Shown: positions 40,105-49,448 of the stretch, in pieces
How the letters are laid out: each line of letters starts with the position of its first letter
Numbering within the stretch: the first letter of the stretch is position 1
From: Aalborgiella sp963841045
Lineage (GTDB): Bacteria > Pseudomonadota > Gammaproteobacteria > Burkholderiales > Burkholderiaceae_C
Direction: 5' to 3'
NCBI GenBank assembly: GCA_963841045.1
Contig: CAWJBD010000001.1
Coordinates: 62,001-126,000, forward strand
Length of the DNA stretch: 64,000 bases
The notes under the pieces: generated by a model
What the model was told of the DNA's origin: nothing
Databases searched by the model: none
Seen by the model: only the letters and a program-made list of their open reading frames with translations
Translations under genes and position numbers: made by a program

Positions 40105-42970
40105 ATGTCAAACCCTGCGCCCAACCCAGTCAAAACCAGCACCAAAGCGCAATCTTTGGCCAAACAAAAGGCCAATGAACGCCCCTTGGTTGAGGACATT
40201 CGTTTGCTTGGGTCGTATTTTGGGCGATGTGATACGCGAGCAAGAGGGCGAAGCTGCCTTCAATTTGATTGAGAAAATTCGCAAACTGTCGGTTTCTTTC
40301 AGACGTGATGAAGACCACACGGCCGACAAAGCACTGAAAAAATTGCTCAAAGGCCTGCTCTGCCGACCAAACCGTGAGCGTGATTCGTGCCTTCACCTAC
40401 TTCAGCCATTTGGCTAATCTGGCTGAAGACCGCCACCATATTCGCCGTCGCGCCATTCACGAGCGTGCCGGTGACACGCAAGAAGGCAGCATCGATGTGG
40501 CTTTGTCGCGCCTGCGCTGGGCGGGCATCACGCCCAAAACCATTTCGCAAACGCTTGGCCAAAAGCCATGTCTCCCCGGTGTTTACCGCGCACCCCACCG
40601 AAGTGCAACGCAAAAGCATTTTGGATGCCGAGCGCAGCATTGCCAATTTGCTGACCGCGCGAGACGACATCAAAACCAGCGGTACGGCCAGTGGCATTGA
40701 CGACACATCGCGCAAAGACGCATTGACCCCAAAGAACTGACCAGCAACGAAAGCCGCAGTTGCGCGCCCGTGTGATGCAGTTGTGGCAAACGCGCTTGCT
40801 GCGCTATTCCAAACTCACCGTGTCTGATGAAGTTGAAAACGCATTGAGCTATTACGAATCCACCTTTTTGCGCGAGATTCCAAAGCTCTATGCCGAGCTG
40901 GAACAACACGTGGGCAAGCACGATGTGCACAGCTTTTTGCGCATGGGGCAATGGATTGGTGGTGACCGCGACGGCAACCCATTGTCAGCGCCGAAACCTT
41001 GCAATACGCCATGCGTCGCCAGGCCGATATGGTGCTGCGTTTTTACCTCACCGAGGTGCATTACTTGGGAACCGAGTTGTCCATGTCCTCCATCCTGGTG
41101 CCCTTGTCACACGGAGATGGAAGCATTGGCGAACAAATCGCCCGACACCAACGAACACCGCAAAGACGAACCCTATCGCCGCGCGTTGACGGGCATGTAC
41201 GCACGCTTGGCCGCCAATTTGAAAGAAATGACAGGTGGTGACGCAGCTCGCCATGCGGTAGCACCGCAAAATCCGTACGCCACAGCAGAAGAGTTTTTAG
41301 CCGATTTGCGCGTGATTGAAGCTTCGCTGCAAAACAACCATGGCGATGCATTGACCGAGTTGCGACTGCACCCCTTGATTCGCGCTGTTGAGGTGTTTGG
41401 CTTTCACCTGGCCACGGTTGATTTGCGCCAAAGCTCTGACAAACACGAAGAAGTGGTGGCAGAACTGTTGGCGGTGGCACAGATTGAACAAAATTACAGC
41501 CAATTGAATGAGACTGGTAAACGCGAAGTACTGATCGCTTGCTTAAACGATGCCCGACCTTTGCGAATATTGGACGCAGCCTACTCAGCACACACGCAAT
41601 CGGAACTGGCCATTTTTGAAACTGCCAAAACCATGCGCCAGCGCTTTGGTGCGCATGCCATCAAGCACTACATCATCAGCCACACCGAAACGGTGAGCGA
41701 TTTACTGGAAGTGCTGTTGCTGCAAAAAGAAGTCGGCTTGATGCATGGCACTTTGAACAACAAAGCCAGCCACGACTTGATTGTGGTGCCCTTGTTTGAA
41801 ACCATTGAAGACCTGCGCAATGCCGCGCCCATCATGCGTGAGTTTTATGCCCTGCCCGGCATGGCGCAACAAATTCAGCGCGGTGGTGGCGAGCAAGACA
41901 TCATGTTGGGCTATTCCGACAGCAACAAAGACGGCGGCATTTTCACCAGCAATTGGGAGCTGTACCGCGCCGAGATTGCCTTGGTTGAATTGTTTGATGA
42001 ACTCGCTGCATCGCACGGCATCACCTTGCGCATGTTCCACGGCCGTGGGGGCACGGTGGGGCGTGGCGGTGGCCCGAGCTACCAAGCCATTTTGGCGCAA
42101 CCACCCGGCACTGTGCGTGGGCAAATTCGCTTGACCGAACAAGGCGAGGTGATTGGCTCCAAATACGCCAACCCCGAAATTGGCCGTCGCAATTTGGAAA
42201 CCTTGGTCGCTGCGACCTTGGAAGCCACGCTGTTGCAGCCCACCAAACAAGCCAGCCAACTGTATTTGGACACTGCCGCCACTTTGTCGCAAAACAGCAT
42301 GGATGCATACCGCAAACTGGTTTACGAAACACCGGGGTTCAGCGATTATTTTTTCCAATCGACACCACTGCGCGAAATTGCCGAACTCAATTTGGGTTCG
42401 CGCCCCGCGTCGCGCAAAGCGACACAAAAAATTGAAGATTTGCGTGCCATTCCTTGGGGTTTCAGTTGGGGGCAATGCCGCTTAACACTACCGGGTTGGT
42501 ATGGTTTTGGCTCGGCAGTGCAAGCGTTTTTGCAAAACGAATCACCAGGCAGTGACCGCAAAAAACGCTTGGCTTTGTTGCAAAAAATGGTGAAAGACTG
42601 GCCTTTCTTTCGCACTTTGTTGAGCAACATGGACATGGTGATGGCCAAGAGCGATTTGGCCTTGGCTGCGCTGTATGCCGAATTGGTGACCGACACGCGT
42701 TTGCGCAAAAAGATTTTTGGATTGATCGATGCTGAATGGCATTTGACCATGCACGCGCTGGAAATCATCACCGGCGAGAAGCAACGACTGGCCAATAACG
42801 CCGCCTTGCAGCGCTCGATCAAACACCGATTCCCCTACATCGACCCCTTGCACCATTTGCAAGTGGAGCTGATTCGCCGCTACCGTGATGGCAAAACCGA
42901 TGAGCGCGTGCAACGCGGTATTCACATTTCCATCAACGGCATTGCGGCTGGTTTGCGCAACACAGGTTAG
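40105..42970 (+). pseudogene. ppc: Phosphoenolpyruvate carboxylase, about six frameshifts in the 5' third
   Basis: PPC carboxylates phosphoenolpyruvate to oxaloacetate. The last 600 codons are intact and hold the catalytic motifs FHGRGGTVGRGGGP and LGYSDSNKDGG, the GSRPASRK region and the C-terminal NGIAAGLRNTG. Upstream, conserved blocks hop between frames: RILGDVIREQEGEAAFNLIE, then VIRAFTYFSHLANLAEDRHH, then VSPVFTAHPTEVQRKSILDA, then LRARVMQLWQTRLLRYSKL, then YAMRRQADMVLRFYLTEVHY. Breaks fall near 40,210, 40,355, 40,560, 40,735, 40,985 and 41,115. Several are undone by removing one base, such as the T in GGGTCG or the A in TCACACGG. ATG 40,105 gives about 955 codons, a normal length; GTG 40,030 is an alternative. 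It is functional only if these are assembly errors. Confidence 0.9.
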
Positions 42971-42975
42971 TGGTG

Positions 42976-44277
42976 ATGGCACCTATTATCAAATCTGATC
43001 ACATTATTTCGATGTCGTCATCATTGGCGCAGGCGCAGCAGGCTTGTTTTGTGCCGGTGTGGCGGGTCAATTGGGGCTGAAAGTTTTGGTGCTGGACCAC
43101 AGCGACAAAGTGGCCGAAAAAATTCGCATTTCTGGCGGTGGCCGTGCCAATTTCACCAACAAAGATGTGTCACCTGCCAACTTTTTAAGTAATAACCCGC
43201 ATTTTTGCCGCAGCGCCTTAAGCCGTTACACACCGCGTGACTTCATGGCTTTGATGGACAAGCACGACATTGCTCACCACGAAAAGCACAAAGGTCAATT
43301 GTTTTGCGACCATTCTGCGCAAGATTTGATTGATGTGCTGTTGAAGGAATGTGAGCTTGGCGGCGTGACGCGCTGGCAGCCTTGCCAGGTGCAGCACATT
43401 GCGTACACGGCATCCAATGCCTCTCAAAACCCTGCTTTATTGATAAAATCAGGCTCTAGCCAGCATAATGATTGCCTAGATAGCTACGATATTTATAGCG
43501 ATAGAGGCAGAATTCAAACAAGCAAATTGGTTATCGCCACCGGCGGCTTATCCATACCCAAAATTGGCGCGACTGATTTTGGCTACCAATTGGCCAAACA
43601 ATTCGGCTTGCGTGTGGTCGAGACACGTCCAGGTTTGGTGCCTTTGACCTTTGACAGCGCAGATTGGGCGCCTTTTGTTGATTTGGCAGGTTTATCGCTG
43701 CCGGTGCTGATTGAAACGGGCGAGAAAAAATCCAAAATCAGCTTCAATGAAGATTTGCTCTTCACGCACCGTGGTTTGAGCGGCCCCGCCATTTTACAAA
43801 TATCCAGCTATTGGCGCGAAAAGACGACAATTAAGATCAATTTGGTGCCAAATACTGATATTTCAGCATTTTTAGCAAATATTAAAAGTCACTTCGCGCA
43901 AACTACTGGTCAACGAATTGTCAACCATCATGCCAGCTCGTTTGGCTGAAGCTTGGGTGAAAACCGACCCTGCTTTACAGCGCCCAGCGTGCGATGTGCC
44001 TGATAAAGCACTGGCACAGCTGGCCAATCGGTTGGCCAATTGGGAAATCACCCCCAGCGGCACCGAAGGTTACAAAAAAGCCGAAGTCACCTTGGGCGGC
44101 ATCGACACCCGCGATGTGTCATCGCAAACAATGGAATCCAAACAACCGGGTTTGTACTTTATTGGCGAGGTGCTGGATGTGACTGGCTGGCTGGGTGGCT
44201 ACAACTTTCAGTGGGCTTGGGCCAGTGCTTTTGCCTGTGCCCAAGCTATGGCACAAGTGCCTAAAAAGCAGGTATAA
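42976..44277 (+). pseudogene. HI0933/YhiN-family flavoprotein (NAD(P)/FAD-dependent oxidoreductase), frameshifted
   Basis: A flavoprotein of the HI0933 (YhiN, BaiN-like) family. The FAD-binding start FDVVIIGAGAAGLFCAG is followed by ISGGGRANFTNKDV, KLVIATGGLSIPKIGATDFG, LLFTHRGLSGPAILQISSYW and the C-terminal GYNFQWAWASAFACAQA. Two breaks are needed: near 43,001 to join ATG 42,976 (MAPIIKSD) to the FAD motif, and near 43,880 within an A run to continue as KLLVNELSTIMPARLAEAW. A dispersed element is translated at about 43,440-43,500 between NPALLIKSG and IQTSKLVIATGG. Restored length of about 430 residues is slightly above the usual. The physiological substrate is unknown for most family members. 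It lies directly after ppc. Confidence 0.85.
43440..43500 (-). repeat. Dispersed ~60-bp element, copy 7, degenerate (in the HI0933 gene)
   Basis: AAAATCAGGCTCTAGCC, then AGCATAATGATTGCC, then TAGATAGCTACGATATTTATAG. The sense is the same as in prmB relative to its gene, but it is read in a different frame (SGSSQHNDCLDSYDIYSD). It is the most diverged copy. Confidence 0.7.
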
Positions 44278-44278
44278 T
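44273..44278 (+). promoter_or_regulatory. -10 hexamer, candidate rpsU promoter
   Basis: A perfect TATAAT overlaps the end of the HI0933 gene, 110 bp before rpsU. No good -35 hexamer is visible at the right spacing (TGGCAC at 44,249), so this is tentative. Confidence 0.4.
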
Positions 44279-44387
44279 TCCACCTTTCACCGGTTGGTGT
44301 ACCCATAGGCCATTGTCTTGTACATCAACAAAATACCCGCGCAGGGTCACGATCTTCCCGGCGCACTATTTCGGAATTTATTGTTTC

Positions 44388-44600
44388 ATGACCACTATTC
44401 GTTTAAAAGAGAATGAACCGTTTGACGTAGCTTTGCGTCGCTTTAAGCGCCAAATTGAAAAATTGGGCTTGTTGACTGATTTGCGTGCCCGTGAGTTTTA
44501 CGAAAAACCAACCACTGAGCGCAAACGCAAAAAATCTGCAGCTGTGAAGCGCAACTACAAACGCATTCGTGCGATGCAGTTGCCGAAAAAGATGTACTAA
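44388..44600 (+). CDS. rpsU: 30S ribosomal protein S21
   Basis: A 70-residue basic protein that matches bS21 over its whole length (TTIRLKENEPFDVALRRFKR near the start and KRIRAMQLPKKMY at the end). It binds the 30S platform near the anti-Shine-Dalgarno region. ATG 44,388 gives the standard N-terminus; upstream in-frame codons are non-coding in character. It is followed by a strong terminator and then yqeY, the common rpsU-yqeY order (usually continuing to dnaG, which is absent here). Confidence 0.95.
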   Translation: MTTIRLKENEPFDVALRRFKRQIEKLGLLTDLRAREFYEKPTTERKRKKSAAVKRNYKRIRAMQLPKKMY

Positions 44601-44621
44601 GCATCTTTTTTCCACACAAAC

Positions 44622-44656
44622 AAAGCCCGCACGATGTATTCTGCGGGCTTTTTTTA
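44622..44656 (+). terminator. Rho-independent terminator after rpsU
   Basis: AAAGCCCGCA and TGCGGGCTTT form a 10-bp perfect stem around a 10-base loop, followed by a T run. It lies 22 bp after the rpsU stop. Confidence 0.92.
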
Positions 44657-44693
44657 TCTTTAAGTAATATTCAACTTAACCAGAGGTATACCA

Positions 44694-45140
44694 ATGTCAC
44701 TCAAACTCCAAATCACTGAAGACATGAAAACCGCCATGCGCGCCAAAGAGGCAGAGCGTTTGGGCACCATTCGTTTGCTTTTGTCAGCCATGAAACAAAA
44801 AGAAGTGGACGAGCGCGTGGAGTTGGACGATGTGATGGTGATTGCCATCATCGACAAAATGATCAAGCAGCGCAAAGACAGCATTGATGCCTTCACCAAA
44901 GCCGACCGCAAAGACATGGCCGACAAAGAAGCGGCTGAAATTGTGGTGCTACAAGGCTATTTGCCTGCACGCATGAGCAGTGATGAAGTGCTGGTCGCTG
45001 TCAAAGCCATTGTCACAGCTGTTGGTGCATCAGGTCCTGGTGACATGGGCAAGGTGATGGGTGCAGCCAAAGCGCAATTGGCTGGCAAGGCTGATATGGG
45101 ACAAGTATCGCAAGCGGTGAAAGCTGCCTTGGCTGGTTAA
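44694..45140 (+). CDS. GatB/YqeY domain protein
   Basis: A 148-residue YqeY-family protein, resembling the tRNA-binding tail domain of GatB. It starts MSLKLQITEDMKTAMRAKEA and includes RLGTIRLLLSAMKQKEVDE and the C-terminal GDMGKVMGAAKAQLAGKADM, all conserved family blocks. AGAGGT precedes ATG 44,694 by 9 bp. Despite the GatB likeness no amidotransferase function is established; the usual rpsU neighbourhood hints at a translation-related role. Confidence 0.9.
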   Translation: MSLKLQITEDMKTAMRAKEAERLGTIRLLLSAMKQKEVDERVELDDVMVIAIIDKMIKQRKDSIDAFTKADRKDMADKEAAEIVVLQGYLPARMSSDEVLVAVKAIVTAVGASGPGDMGKVMGAAKAQLAGKADMGQVSQAVKAALAG

Positions 45141-45163
45141 GTTAACACTGACTAATTCATTTT

Positions 45164-45234
45164 CCGTTCAGACTGAGCTTGTCGAAGTCCTTATGAATTG
45201 ACACCATACCCTTCGACAAGCTCAGGGCGAACGG
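45164..45234. repeat. Inverted REP pair between yqeY and recX
   Basis: CCGTTCAGACTGAGCTTGTC plus GAAG and its inverted partner CTTCGACAAGCTCAGGGCGA plus ACGG are separated by 23 bp and can form a long hairpin between the convergent yqeY and recX genes. It probably ends or stabilises both transcripts. This is the same repeat family as in comEC. Confidence 0.9.
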
Positions 45235-45235
45235 T

Positions 45236-45721
45236 TTAATCATCCTCCCCTGCACTACCCACCACTTTATGAATCACCTCAGCGCCAAAGCCACGGCTGA
45301 GTAAAAAGCGCATTTGCTTGGCGCGTTCCTTGGCATTTTCATTCGCACTTTCCTTCGCATCTGCGGGTGAGCTTTGCGTTGGCGTGCCAAATTTTTTGCA
45401 CCAGACTTCACGTGCTCGATCCAGCTCAGTGCTTTTCAGCAAGTCAACTGCATCCAAGACTGCGCCAGCATCCAAGCCTTTGCTTTGCAATTCTTGTTTG
45501 ATGCGCGCCGTGCCCAGCTTGGCACTTCTGCGGTGCAAGACCGAATCGACCACGCGCTGCTCGTTGATGAAATCTTTGGCTTGCAACTCGTCCAAGGCTT
45601 TATCCAATTCGCCAGGTGTGGTCTCAAAGGGTTTGAGTTTTTTCACCAACTCGGCACGCGAGTATTCGCGCCCACTCAAAAGCCGCAAGGCGCGGCCTTT
45701 GAGTGAAACGGTAAAACCCAT
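45236..45721 (-). CDS. recX: RecX regulatory protein
   Basis: RecX inhibits and modulates RecA filament growth. The 161 residues carry three RecX-type helical repeats: RALRLLSGREYSRAELVKKL, then VVDSVLHRRSAKLGTARIKQ with ELQSKGLD, then MRFLLSRGFGAEVIHKVV. A Lys/Glu/Ala-rich linker near 120-140 is slightly expanded. It lies downstream of recA on the same strand, separated by 131 bp containing a dispersed element, so it may be co-expressed by readthrough. Confidence 0.92.
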   Translation of the reverse strand: MGFTVSLKGRALRLLSGREYSRAELVKKLKPFETTPGELDKALDELQAKDFINEQRVVDSVLHRRSAKLGTARIKQELQSKGLDAGAVLDAVDLLKSTELDRAREVWCKKFGTPTQSSPADAKESANENAKERAKQMRFLLSRGFGAEVIHKVVGSAGEDD

Positions 45722-45762
45722 TGGCGCATGCTTTGCTTTTTCGGTTGCTTTATTTTTTATTT

Positions 45763-45827
45763 GCTATATTATTCATAGCATACTAGGCAATTAATACGCC
45801 GGCTACAGGCCAATTTTTCATATAAAA
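45763..45827 (+). repeat. Dispersed ~60-bp element, copy 8 (recA-recX spacer)
   Basis: GCTATATTATTCATAGCATA, then CTAGGCAATTAATACGCCGG, then CTACAGGCCAATTTTTCATA. It is the closest copy to the consensus and lies between recA and recX, where it could affect readthrough into recX. Confidence 0.92.
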
Positions 45828-45852
45828 CTCTGTTCAAGCCTTACCTACCGTT

Positions 45853-46968
45853 TCAGTCGCGGCTCTTTTTTGGCTTTTTTTCTTCAGCCGGTGTACCCGA
45901 CATGACCGATGCAATGTCTGATGCACCGCTGATCAATGGAATGCCCAAAGATTCGCGCACTTTGTTTTCAATTTCTATCGCCAAGTCTGGGTTTTCTTTC
46001 AAAAACTCGCGTGCATTGTCGCGACCTTGACCGATTTTTTCGCCGTTGAACGCGTACCATGCGCCTGATTTTTCAACCACATTCGTTGTCACGCCCAAAT
46101 CAATCACCTCGCCCAAGCGGCTGATGCCTTGACCAAACAGAATGTCAAATTCAGCGGTTTTGAAGGGTGGCGATACTTTGTTTTTCACCACTTTCACTTT
46201 GGTTTCGTTGCCAATCGCATCGTCGCCTTTTTTGATGGTGCCGGTGCGGCGAATGTCCAAACGCACCGAGGCGTAGAACTTCAGCGCATTGCCACCGGTG
46301 GTGGTTTCTGGGCTGCCAAACATGACGCCGATTTTCATGCGGATTTGGTTGATGAAAATCACCATGCAATTGGCTTTCTTGATGTGCGCTGTGAGCTTGC
46401 GCAAGGCTTGGCTCATCAAACGGGCTTGCAAGCCAGGCAAGCTGTCACCCATCTCGCCTTCCAATTCGGCTTTGGGTGTCAAAGCGGCTACAGAGTCCAC
46501 CACAATCAAATCAACAGCGCCCGAGCGCACCAAGCTGTCCACAATTTCCAGCGCTTGCTCACCCGTGTCGGGTTGGCTGATCAGCATGTCTTGCAAATTC
46601 ACACCCAGGTTTTGCGCGTATTGCGTGTCCAAAGCGTGTTCAGCGTCCACAAACGCGCAGGTGCCGCCCAGTTTTTGCATTTCGGCAATGACTTGCAAGG
46701 TCAAGGTGGTTTTGCCGGAGGATTCTGGACCGTAAATTTCAATCACACGACCGCGAGGTAAGCCGCCCACGCCCAGCGCAATGTCCAAACCCAAAGAACC
46801 GGTGGAGACGACTTGAATGTCCTCAATCACTTCGCCCTCGCCCAAGCGCATGATGGTGCCTTTGCCGAATTGCTTTTCGATTTGCGCCAGCGCCGCTTGC
46901 AAGGCTTTGGCCTTTTCTGCGGTGGCTGCAGTGTTTTGTGTTGATGCGGGCTTAACGAGCATGTCCAT
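45853..46968 (-). CDS. recA: Recombinase RecA
   Basis: RecA drives homologous recombination and the SOS response. The 371 residues contain Walker A GPESSGKTT at 80-88, Walker B LIVVDSVAAL, the loop regions QALRKLTAHIKKANCMVIFI with NQIRMKIGVMFGSPETTTGG, and a variable acidic/basic tail (EEKKPKKSRD). The frame is intact. An SOS box lies about 75 bp upstream and recX is downstream. Confidence 0.98.
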   Translation of the reverse strand: MDMLVKPASTQNTAATAEKAKALQAALAQIEKQFGKGTIMRLGEGEVIEDIQVVSTGSLGLDIALGVGGLPRGRVIEIYGPESSGKTTLTLQVIAEMQKLGGTCAFVDAEHALDTQYAQNLGVNLQDMLISQPDTGEQALEIVDSLVRSGAVDLIVVDSVAALTPKAELEGEMGDSLPGLQARLMSQALRKLTAHIKKANCMVIFINQIRMKIGVMFGSPETTTGGNALKFYASVRLDIRRTGTIKKGDDAIGNETKVKVVKNKVSPPFKTAEFDILFGQGISRLGEVIDLGVTTNVVEKSGAWYAFNGEKIGQGRDNAREFLKENPDLAIEIENKVRESLGIPLISGASDIASVMSGTPAEEKKPKKSRD

Positions 46969-47038
46969 GGTATTTTCCTTTTAAATCAGTTGCTTACAAA
47001 CTTTTAACTCTATCAACACCCGCTTCAAACCGTATGTT

Positions 47039-47058
47039 TGACTGGATGCTTGAACAGT
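47039..47058 (-). promoter_or_regulatory. LexA (SOS) box upstream of recA
   Basis: Read on the minus strand it is TACTGTTCAAGCATCCAGTC, which fits CTGT-N8-(A/C)CAG with one substitution (CCAG), as tolerated in several Escherichia coli SOS boxes. Its distance of about 75 bp from the recA ATG is suitable for repression. Confidence 0.7.
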
Positions 47059-47152
47059 AGTGTACACGACTGTATAAATAAATAAACACTATTTTTAGTC
47101 AGTTTACTTGACTATATAATCACCATCAAATGACCGCATTCACAACCCACTA

Positions 47153-47662
47153 ATGGCCAAAAAAACACAGGACAAATCCAGCTTTCACCCCAGTCAATTG
47201 GGCTGGCGGCAAACGCATTTAGGGCGATTGCTCGGGCACGCTTTGCGGCGCTTTGACGAACGTGTTTTAACCCTGATGGCGCACAACATGGATGTGCCCT
47301 TGGCCTTGTCTAACCTGGCCGCACGCGGACAAGTCAGCGCGGCGCACATCCACATCACGCGGCATTTGCCACTGGAAGGCGCACGCTTGTCAGACTTGGC
47401 ACACAGCGCGGGCATGAGCAAACAAGCCATGGGTGATTTGGTGACGCAGTGCGATGCATGGGGCTTGGTGACACGCTCACCCGATGTGGTGGACAGCCGC
47501 GCTCGCATTGTCAAATTCACTGCGCTGGGGTTGGATTGGTTGGCAGCATTTGAAAATGCGGTGCGACAAGCCGAGGACGAATTCAAAATTTCCGTGGGCA
47601 AAGACATTGCTACCGTGGTGGCAATGGGTTTGGAAGCTTATGCAAGTGAATATGGTCAGTGA
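47153..47662 (+). CDS. MarR-family transcriptional regulator
   Basis: A 169-residue protein with a winged-helix region: ALSNLAARGQVSAAHIHITR, then LEGARLSDLAHSAGMSKQAM as the recognition part, then DLVTQCDAWGLVTRSPDVVD and SRARIVKFTALG as the wing, followed by C-terminal dimerisation helices. The size and pattern are typical of MarR. The ligand and targets are unknown. It is divergent from recA across a 184-bp AT-rich gap and precedes surE by 70 bp without obvious functional link. Confidence 0.85.
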   Translation: MAKKTQDKSSFHPSQLGWRQTHLGRLLGHALRRFDERVLTLMAHNMDVPLALSNLAARGQVSAAHIHITRHLPLEGARLSDLAHSAGMSKQAMGDLVTQCDAWGLVTRSPDVVDSRARIVKFTALGLDWLAAFENAVRQAEDEFKISVGKDIATVVAMGLEAYASEYGQ

Positions 47663-47732
47663 ACAGCGTCTATGAATAATCCACGCGTCACGCTCTACAA
47701 TCAAAGCCACTCCAAATAATTGATTCGCTCAC

Positions 47733-48500
47733 ATGAAAATCCTGATTTGCAATGACGATGGCTACCAAGCGCCCGGTATTGTGGCGCTGTATGATGCCCT
47801 CAAATCCGTAGCCGATGTGGAGGTGATAGCGCCACAGCGCAACAACAGCGCCAAGTCCAATGCACTGACCTTGCATGAGCCCTTGTATGTCGAGCAAGCC
47901 GGCAATGGCTTCAAGTACGTGACAGGCACGCCCGCCGATTGCATGCACCTGGCGCTGAAAGGTTTGTTGGACTACAAACCCGATTTGGTGGTTTCGGGCA
48001 TCAACAACGGAGCGAATTTGGGCGACGACACCATTTACTCGGGCACAGTGGGCGCTGCGATGGAAGCCTATTTGTTTGGCATTCCCGCCATTGCATTTTC
48101 GCAAGTGAAAAAAGGCTGGGACCATTTGGATGCAGCGGCACTCAAAGCGCGCGATTTGGTGGTGCAAGTTTTGCATCAAATTGAAAACACAGACCATTCT
48201 TTTGCAACTTGCTTGTTGAATGTCAATATTCCGAACTTGCCCTACGCCGACATCAAACCCATGCAAGTGTGCCGCTTAGGCACTCGCCACACATCTGAAA
48301 GCGTCATCACGCAAACCAGCCCATTCGGCAGAACCATGTACTGGATAGCCGGTTCAGGCCCAGCCAAAGATGCATCTTACGGCACGGACTTTCATGCCAT
48401 CGCTCAAGGGCATATCTCGGTTACGCCGCTCAATACCGATTTAAGTAATCATGCTACGCTGCCACACTGGCAAAAAATATTGCAAAAAGATACTGCATAA
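47733..48500 (+). CDS. surE: 5'/3'-nucleotidase SurE
   Basis: A metal-dependent nucleoside-monophosphate phosphatase used in stationary-phase survival. The 255 residues show the metal-binding start MKILICNDDGYQAPGI (Asp8, Asp9), NNSAKSNALT, GTPADCMHLAL and VSGINNGANLGDDTIYSGTV. It heads the surE-pcm-nlpD cluster; spacing to pcm is 27 bp, indicating an operon. Confidence 0.96.
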   Translation: MKILICNDDGYQAPGIVALYDALKSVADVEVIAPQRNNSAKSNALTLHEPLYVEQAGNGFKYVTGTPADCMHLALKGLLDYKPDLVVSGINNGANLGDDTIYSGTVGAAMEAYLFGIPAIAFSQVKKGWDHLDAAALKARDLVVQVLHQIENTDHSFATCLLNVNIPNLPYADIKPMQVCRLGTRHTSESVITQTSPFGRTMYWIAGSGPAKDASYGTDFHAIAQGHISVTPLNTDLSNHATLPHWQKILQKDTA

Positions 48501-48527
48501 ATAGGCCATAACCAAAATTCTGCTAAC

Positions 48528-49433
48528 GTGAACTCGCCAAAAAACAGCCTGCGTAAACCAACTTTTCCAGCCACACTGGATCTGAGCTTAGGCCGTGGGG
48601 CGGCGAATGGTTTGGGCGTACCCAACACCGTGGCGCGTGTTCTTCCGAAAAAGCCAGTAACACCTGTTGTTGCCAATCTTGCACTGAAAACATTGCCAAG
48701 CAAAACAACACCTGTCCACACTTCTGGCTTGGGTTTAGATTCCAGCAAGGTGCGAGCCACCATGGTTCGAAAATTGGAAGCGCAAGGGATTCAAGATGTG
48801 CGTGTATTGACCGCACTGAACACCGTGCCACGACACCAATATGTGGATACCGCATTGGCGAACCAAGCCTACGAAGACACCAGTTTGCCTATCGGCTGGG
48901 GGCAAACCATTTCCAAACCCAATGTGGTGGCACGCATGATGTCGCTGCTGTTTGAAAATAAAACAGCGCCCTATGGTCGCGTGCTGGAAATTGGCACAGG
49001 TTGTGGCTACCAAGCGGCATTGCTCAGCCAAATAGCCAGCGAGGTTTACAGCATCGAACGTATTCGCGGTTTGTACGAAAAGGCGCAAACCAATGTACGT
49101 CCATTTGCCATCAGCAATTTACGTTTGTTATTGGGCGACGGCATGTTGGGCTACCCCAAAGGTGCCCCCTACTTCGGCATCATTGCGGCGGCAGGCGGCG
49201 ACGCCATTCCACAAGCTTGGATTGATCAACTCGCAGTGGGCGGGCGCATCGTGGCACCGGTTGTATCGCCAGTTGAAAACAATCGTATTCAAAACAATCA
49301 GCAGAGCAATACGATATCAATAAAAGGCACAAATGAGCAATCTTTGGTGCTTATTGATAAAACTGCCACAGGAATCAAACGCACAGTCTTGGAGTTGGTT
49401 CAGTTTGTGCCCTTAAAATCAGGTATTGGCTAA
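48528..49433 (+). CDS. pcm: Protein-L-isoaspartate O-methyltransferase
   Basis: Repairs isoaspartyl damage by SAM-dependent methylation. The catalytic domain begins near residue 75 (VRATMVRKLEAQGIQDVRVL). It has YEDTSLPIGWGQTISKPNVV, the SAM motif EIGTGCGYQAALLSQIA and the ending RTVLELVQFVPLKSG. The N-terminal 70 residues are a basic, low-complexity extension, and the GTG start at 48,528 is the only fit. A Gln/Asn-rich stretch (NNRIQNNQQSN) before the last strand is an unusual extra insert of about 20 residues; it does not match the dispersed element. It sits between surE and nlpD, as in many Gram-negatives. Confidence 0.93.
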   Translation: MNSPKNSLRKPTFPATLDLSLGRGAANGLGVPNTVARVLPKKPVTPVVANLALKTLPSKTTPVHTSGLGLDSSKVRATMVRKLEAQGIQDVRVLTALNTVPRHQYVDTALANQAYEDTSLPIGWGQTISKPNVVARMMSLLFENKTAPYGRVLEIGTGCGYQAALLSQIASEVYSIERIRGLYEKAQTNVRPFAISNLRLLLGDGMLGYPKGAPYFGIIAAAGGDAIPQAWIDQLAVGGRIVAPVVSPVENNRIQNNQQSNTISIKGTNEQSLVLIDKTATGIKRTVLELVQFVPLKSGIG

Positions 49434-49448
49434 ACACAAAGGGATCGC

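Noticed and set aside
40105..42970. Programmed ribosomal frameshifting in ppc
   Set aside because: Six sites, no slippery heptamers and mixed insertion and deletion directions do not fit programmed recoding.
44249..44278. Sigma-54 promoter (TGGCAC) upstream of rpsU
   Set aside because: The required -12 GC element is not at the correct spacing, and rpsU is normally sigma-70 dependent.
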